Shown: one piece after another, positions 23,898-34,300 of the stretch | Numbering within the stretch: the stretch's first letter is position 1 | How the letters are laid out: every line of letters starts with the position of its first letter | Assembly: GCA_934320895.1 (NCBI GenBank) | Contig: CAKRFY010000006.1 | Coordinates: 1 to 64,000 of the forward strand | Length of the DNA stretch: 64,000 bases | Source of the DNA: an uncultured Lachnospiraceae bacterium | GTDB taxonomy: Bacteria; Bacillota; Clostridia; Lachnospirales; Lachnospiraceae | Direction of reading: 5' to 3' | Program-made: the position numbers and the translations under genes | Notes under the pieces: generated by a model | Told to the model about the DNA's origin: nothing | Databases searched by the model: none | What the model saw: only the letters and a program-made list of their open reading frames with translations

Positions 23898-24062
23898 CAG
23901 CTAAGCGGTCTATACAAAGGGTTAAATTGCTAAAAATGGCATCAAATTTAAGAGGTAATATCAAAGACAGTAAATTGCAGGGTTGGTGTGTTAATGTTGC
24001 TTTATGGTTGGTCAGATGTGATTTATTCATAATGATAGAGGTGTAAAAGCATTGCATATATA

Positions 24063-27000
24063 TTGGGAAATTACAAATATTTTGCCATTGAGATTGAAAC
24101 TTTTAAAACAAAATTACAACAAGAACAGAGAATATTACATATAGTAACAAAACTTTATAAAAGAGAGGAAATTATATTGAGAAAGAAAAGACAATGCAAT
24201 ACAAAAGAGATGGAGTTTATTCAGAATTATGAGATTGTGAGACTTAATATTCGAGATATGAAAGATGGTGCAGTTTTTAATAAGACCCAAAAAGAGTTGA
24301 ATTTAGATAAGATTACAATATGCAGTAGTGAAGTTGTAAGGATAGTAACAGCATTTGCATCTGAAAATGTTTATATGGATGTTTCAAAGTATCATTTTAT
24401 CAAAGATTTGATTATTCTGAAAATCGGAAAGAGTTATAAAAAGTATTATGAAGAGCTTTGCAAAAATAGAACTATTGAAGAGGATAAGGGTGTATTTACT
24501 TTGAATGTCGCATCTGAAGATAGAGATAATCCTGAAAATAATAAAACAGAATCAATACGATATAAAAGATTGCTTTGTGGCAGTTCTTTTGTCAGAAATT
24601 GCAAGGAGTTGTACATCAGAGAAGAATTGTACAATAGTGTGATGGAAGTGTTACTTACTGGAATCAGCTTTAAAGAAATGTTTCCTATTACTAAAGTCGC
24701 AAAATTTTCTACATATCTTGGTCTTGCTGCAACCGATAGCAGACCTGTTTCCATGCCTAATATTTGTGTGGCAGCAGATTATAAGAAGATGATTAAGGAT
24801 GCATTTGATATTGTTATACAAGAGGATTTAGGTGATAATAATTTTAAGTATGAGGTGCAGAATTATTGTGATACACATAAGGAGACAGAAGAAGAGATAA
24901 ATTGTTTTGATGGTGCAGGAATTGTATCATATGAAAGGGCGTGTATCTGGGCGAAAGAATTAGGACTAAGTTATGTTCCATCATCATTTCAGATAAGAGT
25001 GTTAAATGGTATTAAGGGGAATTTATATACATTCCCGGTCACAGAATTTATTGAATATCTTGAACAGAATGGATTGCAGGAAAAACTAAAAGTGACTGAT
25101 TTATGGGGAGATATTGTAGATGTTAGGGAAAAGAATATTGATGTATTTTTAACAGAGAGTCAGTTTAAATTTCATAACAAATATAATAGTTTTGCTGAAT
25201 GGGAAGAAACTTTTTTGAATCCAATAAAACATAACAAAAATGAGTATCGTAGGACTTTTAACATATGTGATTATTCAATAAATATTCGTAAAATGAAGGA
25301 TAAAATTTGGTCGGCTTATCAACCATTGCAGACTATTGAATTATTGGATGATGATATTAGAAAAATAACAGAGCCGACAAGAGAGGTAGTTGAAAAATTA
25401 CATACAGATGTGAATGAATTTATAAAATATCGTGGCATTAGTCTGGAATGTGAAGAGAGTGAGCAGAGCAATAAAAGAACAAATTTAACTCCTTGGTATT
25501 ATCAAGCTTTATTATTGGACGATAGTTTACAGTATGATAAATATATAAGGAAGAAAATCATAGATGATTTGAATAGTTTGAAGATGCGCATATATACTGG
25601 AAAAATTTTGTTAGATGGAAATTATCAGACAGCTATTCCGGATCTTCTTGCGTTGATGGAGCATATATTTGGACTTGAAGTTAAAGGTGCGTTAGGAAAA
25701 TGGGAGGTTTATTCAAGTTATTGGTTAAACAAAAATGTAGATAAAATTTCTATTTGGAGAAATCCCCATATAGCATGTGAATGGTGCAATGTCAAAATTG
25801 TAAGCAATGAAAAGACGAAGTGGTTTAAGTATCAGACCACAGGATATGTGACAGATATATATAGTACATTGGCATTGAGACTTGGAACGATGGATTTTGA
25901 TGGTGATACGGTTGCAGGAGTATGTTCAGATATTATTTATAATGCCGTAGAAAAAGCAAAGGTGCGTACTATAAGAGTAATCACGAAGAAGCAGAATGTG
26001 GAAGAAAACAAAGGCGAAAATAAGGAATTTTGTATATCAGATACAGATAAAATTATGTACACAAATTATCTTGGTTTTCAAAATAATATTGGGGATGTCA
26101 CGAATAAAGTGACTAAATTATGGGGAGCATATGGGGATGCTGGTGATTTGGGAACAAAAAAGAAGATTTTAGATGATATAAAAATTATGTCGGTTATTAA
26201 CCAGCTTATTGTTGATTTTGTAAAAACAGGTATAAAAGTTCCTATTCCCAGTGATATTTTAGAAAAACTCAAGAATTATAAGATGCCTGTATTTATGCAG
26301 TATAAAAATGGAAATTGGGTAAATGATAAAATAATAGAAGCAAATAAAAATAGTTTTCGATATCTTATTAAAGATAACATCAATGAAGATACGACTATAG
26401 ATGAATATGTTGATAATCAGAAAAAATATTATATGACAAATGGCACAGTTGACAAAATATGTAAGTATATGCAAAGTTGCGTATCTGGTATTGAGTTAGA
26501 TTTTGAATCTATTGAGCAGGAATGCCAGTTTACCAAAATTATGAGTGATATAGAGTATATTTATAATGCTACATATCCTAAGATTATAAATAAGTTAAGA
26601 GAACTTTTAGAAATGCATAAAAATATTTGTGGAAAGAAATATTATGATGACAAAAGCAGTTCGAGTATGGATGATTCATCAGGGCGTTTTGAAAGATTTT
26701 ACAGTTATTGTGAGATAGAGTTACATAAGTTGTGTAAAGATAGAAATAAACTGCTGAATTATTTGATTTATGCATATTATACAGATAAAGAGTTTTGCAA
26801 TGCAGATAAATCAATATTATGGAATGTTTTCGGAAAAGATATTTGCAGCCGTTATTTGAATGGAAATGTAATCTTGGATGAAAAGAAACTTGAAAGGCTC
26901 AAGAAGAGTGAAGAAAAAGCACAGGAAAAGGCTGAAAAAGTAAAGGAAATGTGTAAGAGTGCAGGCATAGTTCACATTCATGGACTTAAAGATGGAGAAA

Positions 27001-27365
27001 TTATAATTACAAAAAATGAGCTGTTAGAAATAGATAACAATATTGATGATTCTGTTGCTAGAAGGTTGATGATTGTATTACTAGCTTTATATAAGAAGCT
27101 TAATATAAATTCAGAAAAAAACAAGTGTGCGATTAAACTTGTTAGGGGTAAAAAAGGAGAGGTTACAAAAAATCAGTTATGCAAACTTGCTAATATCCAT
27201 TATAATCAGTTTGACAAAAGATTGGAAAAGTTGGTTCAAAGTGGCTTGATAAGTGTAGATATAAGCAATTTGAAAGTTCCTAAAATATCATTGAATATGA
27301 TACTTGATAATGATAAAGATGGACACAAAATTAGCGATATTAACGATGTTTCAGATATATCATAG
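24063..27365 (+). CDS. RdRP-like (YonO/QDE-1 superfamily) RNA polymerase
   Basis: 1,100 residues. The double-psi barrel catalytic signature is MDFDGDTVAG, with D611, D613 and D615 as metal ligands (nt 25,893-25,907). Upstream WRNPHIACEWCNVKIV (R566-N-P-H) matches the RNP element of eukaryotic RdRP/QDE-1. Downstream are FQNNIGDVTNKVTKLW and VDFVKTGI (K721 in V717-G723), matching the (L)G-x-x-x-N and VD-x-x-KTG motifs. The C-terminus adds a winged-helix-like part. YonO of SPbeta is a single-chain DNA-dependent polymerase of this fold. The start is unclear: TTG 24063, or ATT 24051, which is better spaced from AGAGGTG. Confidence 0.8.
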   Translation: MGNYKYFAIEIETFKTKLQQEQRILHIVTKLYKREEIILRKKRQCNTKEMEFIQNYEIVRLNIRDMKDGAVFNKTQKELNLDKITICSSEVVRIVTAFASENVYMDVSKYHFIKDLIILKIGKSYKKYYEELCKNRTIEEDKGVFTLNVASEDRDNPENNKTESIRYKRLLCGSSFVRNCKELYIREELYNSVMEVLLTGISFKEMFPITKVAKFSTYLGLAATDSRPVSMPNICVAADYKKMIKDAFDIVIQEDLGDNNFKYEVQNYCDTHKETEEEINCFDGAGIVSYERACIWAKELGLSYVPSSFQIRVLNGIKGNLYTFPVTEFIEYLEQNGLQEKLKVTDLWGDIVDVREKNIDVFLTESQFKFHNKYNSFAEWEETFLNPIKHNKNEYRRTFNICDYSINIRKMKDKIWSAYQPLQTIELLDDDIRKITEPTREVVEKLHTDVNEFIKYRGISLECEESEQSNKRTNLTPWYYQALLLDDSLQYDKYIRKKIIDDLNSLKMRIYTGKILLDGNYQTAIPDLLALMEHIFGLEVKGALGKWEVYSSYWLNKNVDKISIWRNPHIACEWCNVKIVSNEKTKWFKYQTTGYVTDIYSTLALRLGTMDFDGDTVAGVCSDIIYNAVEKAKVRTIRVITKKQNVEENKGENKEFCISDTDKIMYTNYLGFQNNIGDVTNKVTKLWGAYGDAGDLGTKKKILDDIKIMSVINQLIVDFVKTGIKVPIPSDILEKLKNYKMPVFMQYKNGNWVNDKIIEANKNSFRYLIKDNINEDTTIDEYVDNQKKYYMTNGTVDKICKYMQSCVSGIELDFESIEQECQFTKIMSDIEYIYNATYPKIINKLRELLEMHKNICGKKYYDDKSSSSMDDSSGRFERFYSYCEIELHKLCKDRNKLLNYLIYAYYTDKEFCNADKSILWNVFGKDICSRYLNGNVILDEKKLERLKKSEEKAQEKAEKVKEMCKSAGIVHIHGLKDGEIIITKNELLEIDNNIDDSVARRLMIVLLALYKKLNINSEKNKCAIKLVRGKKGEVTKNQLCKLANIHYNQFDKRLEKLVQSGLISVDISNLKVPKISLNMILDNDKDGHKISDINDVSDIS

Positions 27366-27424
27366 CAGATATGAACATAAGTTTGCTAAACCTCGAATTT
27401 TTTAGTTTATATAATTTGTTATAG

Positions 27425-27470
27425 ATGCTTGAAAGACTGTAAAATAAGGTTTTTCAAGCATTTTAAAATT
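27425..27470 (+). terminator. Terminator after the polymerase gene
   Basis: GCTTGAAA (about 27429) pairs with TTTCAAGC (about 27455-27462), followed by ATTTTAAAATT. Confidence 0.65.
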
Positions 27471-27543
27471 AAATTGTAAAACATAATATAGGAAAGAGAG
27501 AAAAACTTTTCTAAAAAATTGTTTAACAAAATGGAGATAGGAT

Positions 27544-27741
27544 ATGAATCAGGAAAGATTGAGAGAAGATTTGATTGCGGTAGTTGATTCTGGTCTTAAT
27601 GCCAGAGCTATTGCGAAGCATACGGGAATTACCTATGATATATTGGCAAAATTCAAACAAAATAAATTATGTCTTACATCTATTGATGCAGACAAGCTTG
27701 AAAAATATTTATTATTGGTGCAGATTCCAACATCAATTTAA
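27544..27741 (+). CDS. Small HTH protein (65 residues)
   Basis: ATGGAGATAGGAT leader. MNQERLREDLIAVVDSGLNA, then RAIAKHTGITYDILAKFKQN and DADKLEKYLL form a compact Cro-like HTH. It resembles the 58-residue protein at 28096 (KVTGIDNALLSKFKNNKIDL, SKLEKYLL), so the two are probably diverged paralogues. Both lie between the polymerase and tape-measure genes and may regulate them (inference). Confidence 0.65.
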   Translation: MNQERLREDLIAVVDSGLNARAIAKHTGITYDILAKFKQNKLCLTSIDADKLEKYLLLVQIPTSI

Positions 27742-28095
27742 AAGATATACTACACTATAAGTATTTTAGATTGGTACTGCGTATCAATTTCCTGTATATC
27801 ATCCGTATAGGATGCGTGTATATGCTTATATTATGGAGTGAGAAATCTCCACACGATAATATCACTCGAAAGAGTGTTTATTATAAATTGCTGATACATT
27901 GTCCTCAAACAGCAGTATATCGGCAGAGTACCGAGCGTATTCAAAACAATAAACAGTGATTAAGCAGATGGGCTGATTCAAACTAGGTCTATCTGCTTAA
28001 TGTAAATGATTATTTATATTCCAGCACAATTAAATTTGTACTGATTATTTTTTGTCAAAAATATTTGATTTTTTATAGGAGAGGAGGGAGTACAA
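27742..28095 (+). other. 354-bp gap rich in hairpins
   Basis: No convincing gene. Hairpins: CATCC/GGATG within TATA arms (about 27798-27825), TGGAG/CTCCA (about 27834-27855), CACTC-GAAA-GAGTG (about 27865-27878, GNRA loop), and TTAAGCAGAT/ATCTGCTTAA (about 27959-28000). It may be a structured leader between the two HTH genes. Confidence 0.4.
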
Positions 28096-28272
28096 ATGAC
28101 ACAGGAAGAGTTACGGAAGAGATATAATAAATGCTTAGAAAGAGAGAAGCAGACATATATATCTAAAGTTACAGGTATTGATAATGCACTTTTAAGTAAA
28201 TTTAAAAACAATAAAATTGATTTATATCCAAATCTTTTTTCTAAACTCGAAAAATATCTATTAAATTCTTAA
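28096..28272 (+). CDS. Small HTH protein (58 residues)
   Basis: Strong GGAGGGAG site. MTQEELRKRYNKCLEREKQT, then YISKVTGIDNALLSKFKNNK and FSKLEKYLLNS: an HTH related to the protein at 27544. It ends 45 bases before the tape-measure gene, so it could act on it. Not reported by long-ORF filters. Confidence 0.6.
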   Translation: MTQEELRKRYNKCLEREKQTYISKVTGIDNALLSKFKNNKIDLYPNLFSKLEKYLLNS

Positions 28273-28317
28273 GATTATAATCTCTACTATTCAAATTACA
28301 TTTCAGGAAGGAGTAAA

Positions 28318-31300
28318 ATGGACAACAATTTTCTTATTGGTTTAACTGCTTTTTTAAATAAAGATAAAAGCAAAACACAAATACAATCAGATGCTAAACA
28401 ATTAGGTGATGCAAATATCAAAGTCCCACTTGTGGGAACGCTTGATAAGGCTAAAACAAAAGTACAGCTAAGACAAGACCTAGCATCAATGAAAGGCACA
28501 ATAAATTTAACAGGAAAAGTTAATCAGAAATCTATTGTTTCATCTGTGCAACAGGCAACACAACAAGCTCAGAGAGCGGTTGGGAAAAATCCTATTCAAC
28601 TAAATTTTAATCTAAAAAAGGACAAACTTATAAATGATCTCCGAATCTTAGGTCAGCAAAATTCTAAAATGTTCAAAAATGCTGATATGTCGGCAAAATA
28701 TAATTCCTTATTAAACAATGCAAAGTTAGCAACTTCTGGCAAGGAGTTACAAAATCTTAGATTACAGTTATCAGCAATGAGATCTGAGATTAAAGCAACT
28801 AATCTGAGTGGACTTACACTTGGAGATACTTTTAAGAAGACATTTAAACAAGCACCCGAATTATTTAGTGGTACTGCTGGTGTTATGCTTATATCAAAAC
28901 AGTTGAAAGAAGCATGGACGCAGGCAATAGAACTTGATACTGCTTTTACTGATTTAGTAAAGGTGCAGGATGAATTGTCGAGAAGTGATTATGCGAATTA
29001 TCTTGATAGATGCAATAAAAAAGCACAGGAACTTGCTACCACACAAAAATCATTGATTGAAGGTGTGACAGAGTTCTCAAGGTCTGGTTACAATTTAACA
29101 GAAAGTAATGCACTAGCTGAAAAGAGCACTATATTATCTAACGTTGGCGAGATGTCAGCAGAAGATGCTTCAAAAGCTTTAATATCGGGAATACAGGCGT
29201 ATAAGGATATAGATGGTTATACAAATGCGATAGATAAAGCAACACAGCTCATTGATAAATATAATGAACTTGGAAACAGAGCAAGTATTACATCCGAAGA
29301 ACTGGCAAAAGGTGTGGAAGCAGTTGGTTCAGTCTTTGCGGATGCTAATACAGACGTAAACCAATTTTTAAGTATGCTCAGTGCGGGAAACAGGCAGTAT
29401 CAAGATGCAAATTCTTTAGCATTGGGTTTGAGGACTTCTGCATTAAGAATTCGTGCGGCAAAAGTTGATTTAAAGAGCTCTGGGGAAGATACAGATGGTG
29501 TAAAGTCAGTATTAGATAATCAGAAAGCTATCAAGAAATTAACAAATGTTGATATACTTGAGAAAGATGAAAAGACGGTTCGTTCTATATATGATATATT
29601 TCTTGATATATCTAAAGTATATCAGCAGATGAATGATACGGATCAGAGTGCGTTGCTTAAAATCATAGCCGGAACGCATAGGGCATCTGCTGTGAGTGCT
29701 GTACTCAATAATATGTCTGAAGCCCAGAAGTTATATAAGATAAGCCTACAATCAACGGGATCTGCTCAGAAAGAATATGACCAATACATGCAGTCAAGTC
29801 AGGCTTCACTTAATAAATTTAAGGCGAGTGTAACAGAGACTTATCAAAGTATAATTACTGGAAACACAGCAAAGACGATATTAGATATTGGAAATGCAGC
29901 AGTTAAATTAGCAAATAATTTAGGTCTGGTATCATCTACACTCAGAGGTTTTCTTGCAATAGGTGTTGTGAAAGTGCTGACAACTCTTACGACAGCATTT
30001 AAAACATCTGCAATTCAAGCATCAAATTTTGGAACTGCACTTAATACAGTGAAAAATATGTCTTCAATGACAAGGGGAACAACAGAGTATACTAATGCTT
30101 TAAATTTGCTAAAGACAGTATCAGCAGGTTTGACAGAAACACAGTTAAAACAGGTGTTGGCAAATGAAGCATTATACACTTCAGATAAAGTAAGAATCTT
30201 ACAGGCAACCGGTCTTAGCAAAAGTCAGGCAAATGCTAAACTTGCACAGATGGGGCTTACTCAGGCTACACAGGCACAAACGGCTGCAAATGCCAGCGCA
30301 ACAGCAAGTACATTTAGCTTATCGGCGGCAGTCAAAGGATTTGGGGCAAATTTGAAAGCTGCATTCTTAAGTAATCCTATTGGTATCTCTATCATGGCTA
30401 TTAGTATGGCTGTCGGAGCTATATCGTCAGCGGTAAGTTCTGCAAATCAAGAAGTAGAAGAAGCACGACAGAAAGCTAAGGATGCAGCAGACACAGCAAG
30501 TACTTTATCAGATGAACTGTCAGAACTTTCGGGAAAATATCTTTCGTTATCAGAATCTGTAAAAACAAATGCTTCATCAAAAGAAGAGTTTATGAATGTT
30601 CAAGATGAATTACTTAAAAAGCTGGGACTAGAAGGAGAGAGCGTTGACAAGCTTATCTCAAAATATGGTTCATTAGATGAAGCGGTTAAAAATGTAACAA
30701 TTAAAGAGTTAGGAGAAAAAGAAAATGACCTTTTAGCTGGTGTAAAAGCAGCAGAAGATGAATTGAAAGATGTCGGAAAAGGCTATGAACATTGGTATAG
30801 CATGACAGACAGAAATCTTTTATCATCTAGCGGTGACGATGCAGTAAAAGCATATAAAGTATTAAATAAAGCCGGTATCATTAGTAATGGTTCATATGGT
30901 ACAGGTGGTGGATCATTAGCCTTAATTGGTGATGACTCAACAATAGAAGGAATATTAAAAAATTATCATAAACTTCAAGATGCAATGAAAGCGTTGAGAG
31001 AATCAGATCAGTTTACAGAAGAAGAATTAAAAAACAATCCAGTTTTTAATCAGATTTATAACCGTTCACAACAGATGAAAGAGTCTGTTGAAGGCTATAA
31101 TGACTCTATATTAAAGCTAAATAAAAATGTTGCACAACAGCAGACTTTAAAGGCTTTAAAAGGAAAGAATTTACCAAATTCAGAAAAAGAGTTTGATACA
31201 TTCAGAGACAATCTTATAAAGACTGCACAAAGTAGCAAAGAGTTTATAGGTTCTCAAAAAGATATAAAAACAGCAATCAATAGTTATCTTTCATCAATTC

Positions 31301-34300
31301 CCGAACTTTCTAAATATTATAATGATTTAAGTAATTCAATCCAAAATTCTAATAAAGTTATAAAGCAGTCATCTTCCAATACATTCGATTCCGCATGGTC
31401 ATCCCTCAAGGATTCAGAACAAAAGAAATTCACAAATCTTGTTAATTCAGGAAAACTTACAGCAGAATCGTTTAATAAGTTAGGTAACTCAGCAGAAACA
31501 CTAAAACAGACTGGCTTATCAGTTGAATCGTTATGTGATAAAATTCGTGACCTTGTATCACTAGAACAAAAGTTACGTAATATGAGCACAGCTTTTAAAA
31601 AGGTAGGAACTGCATATAAGGATTTTAAAAAGAATGGTTTTGTCTCATCATCTTCTTTAAATAGTATGTCTGATGCGTTCAAGAATTTAAAGGGGTACTC
31701 ACAGTTTTCTAAAATTGTTGGTAATAAAAAGTCAAGCAAAAGTGATATACAAAATGCGTTTAATGATATTACATCAGAATATCTTAATACCTATCATGTT
31801 TTAAGCGGTTTGACGGATAAAACAAAGGATAAGATTATTACCGCACTCCGAGATGCAGGTATAACAAATGCGAATGATTTAATAAAACAGTATGAAAAGG
31901 TTCATAATACCAACACAAAATTATTAAATGAATCCGAAAAGAATTATATCAAGTATCTTAATTCAAAGGGAACAAATAGTGAGATTACGAATAAAAAGAT
32001 AAATCAGATGAATGCTGAACTGATAAATGCTCTTGGTAAGCAATATAAAACAGATTATGATAATTGGCTTAAACTCATTCAGGATAAGATAAAGGCATAT
32101 AATGCATTTGTAAGTGCATATAATAATGCATCTCCTGAAGGTCAAGCAGCATATGAAGGTCTAAAAAGTGAAAATAATCAAACACCTGTAAGTGAAAATA
32201 AAGGCATTAAGAGTAGTGTTAATGCAATTCTGAAAAATCCACACGCTGCTATTGAAGCAGATATGATTAAAAGAACAAAACAGAATTATGATAAGAAGAA
32301 AAAGCAGGCAGATAAAGCTAAGAAGAAGTTACAATTAAAACTTGATAAGATAGATGCTAATTATGTTGCTGAATATAGTCCTACATCTGCATCTGGAAGT
32401 GGTTCAGGTTCAAAATCTAACTCAAAAGACAAGACCAAAGCCACAGCCCAAATCTTTGACTTCATAGAAAGACGCATAAATAAACTTACAAAGACCATTG
32501 ATTACGCTAAATCAAAAGTAGAGGCATTATTTAGTGTTGGAGCAAAGAATAATCAGTTAGACAAGGCTATCAAGAATACTACTGCCCTTGTTAATGCTCA
32601 AAGAAAAGCTGCCGCAAGGTATCAAGCATATGCAAACAAGTTAGCGGGTGTTGCTACAAAAACCACAAAGAAAACTGTCAAAGAGACAACAGGTGTAGGT
32701 AATGACATTGTAAAATCTGCTAAGAAATATGTTGGAAAGTTAAGATATGTTTGGGGTGGGGTAAGTCTTACAAACGGTGCTGACTGTTCAGGTTTCGCAC
32801 AGCAGATATTTAAAAAGTATGGTATCAATATTCCACGAACATCAAGAGAGCAATGGGCTAACATTCCTGGAAAAAAGATAAAGAATAAAAAAGATCTTCA
32901 AAAAGGTGATTTGGTATTCTTTGGTAATGGTGGCAAAGCTTCAAATATTCATCATGTTGGCATATATGCTGGTAATGGTAAGTTTGTTGAATCACCATAT
33001 TCAGGAAAGAAAGTTAGGGTTAGTAGTCTATCTGATAGAATAGCTAGAAAGCATGACTTTGTAGGTGGCATCAGAGCAAATGCAGTTGGAAAAGGTACTA
33101 CTACAAAACAGATAAAAGTCAAAGGCTTAAAGAAATCACAAGTAAACAAATATGTGAAGCTGATTGAAAATGGTTCGCTTACAAAGGATGCTATAAAATC
33201 TATTAAAAATGAGAAGTTGAAAACTTTCATTGAAAATTATCAAACATATTATGATAAGGCTCAAGACGCAAAAAGAGCTGTTCAGGAAAATATTGCTTCT
33301 ATTGTAGAGCTTAATAAACAAAAGCTTGATAATATTACTTCTCATTATGACACTCTTATTTCAAAGATTGAAGCTACGACATCAAGGCTTGAAGCACAAT
33401 TATCAGTCCAGAAGACAGTTAATTCACTATATAATAATGGTGAAACAGGTAGTACTTCTACATATAATAGCCTTCTTACAGGTTCATCATCTGAGATCAA
33501 GAAATATATTGCTGAAAAGAAAACATATAACAAAGAGAGAAAATCTACACGAAGACAGCTTAATAACAACTTAAAGAAAAGTGGAGTTTCTAAGTCTCAG
33601 AGAAAATCTGCACTCGCTGATTTTGATGCTACAACGAAAGCACAGATTGATAACTTTAATACAAGTATTTTCAATGCTGAATCAAAGTTGTATGAATACG
33701 CACAGTCACTTGCTGCTCTTCCATGGGATAAAGCAACTGCAAAGATTGAAAAACTTTCTACATCATATGATATCTTACAGGCGAAATTATCAAATGGAAC
33801 TTCTGTTGATGGTAAAAATAAAATTCTTGATCAGATGAATGATAATCTTGATAGTCAATCATCTACAAAGGAGTCTGCTTTAAAGACGGACAAGAAAAAT
33901 GTAAAAAATTCTGCACTTTGGATAAATAAAAATACTAAGATTAAAGTTACGGCTGGAAAGCTTATTTCAAAAGCACAGCTTAAAGCAATCGAAAATATCT
34001 ATGGTAAAAACTCTAAACAATATAAGGAAGCTGTAGCATATAATAAATCCGTAAAGGCATTAAATTCTGATAAAAGTAAAGCTAAGAATACAACTTCATG
34101 GCTGAATAAAAACACAAATATTAAAGTTAAAGACGACAAACTTATTTCCAAAAAACAGCTTGCAAAAATTAAAAAACGTTATGGTAAGAATTCGCAACAG
34201 TACAAAAAGGCTGTTCAACATAATAATTCTGTAAAGGCTGTAAGGTCTGACAAAAAGAATGTTGATAAATCTGCACTTTGGATAAACAAAAATGCTCAGA

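Noticed and set aside
27771..27959. 62-codon frame between the two mini-HTH genes
   Set aside because: No ribosome site, odd composition, and it runs through hairpins; better explained as non-coding.
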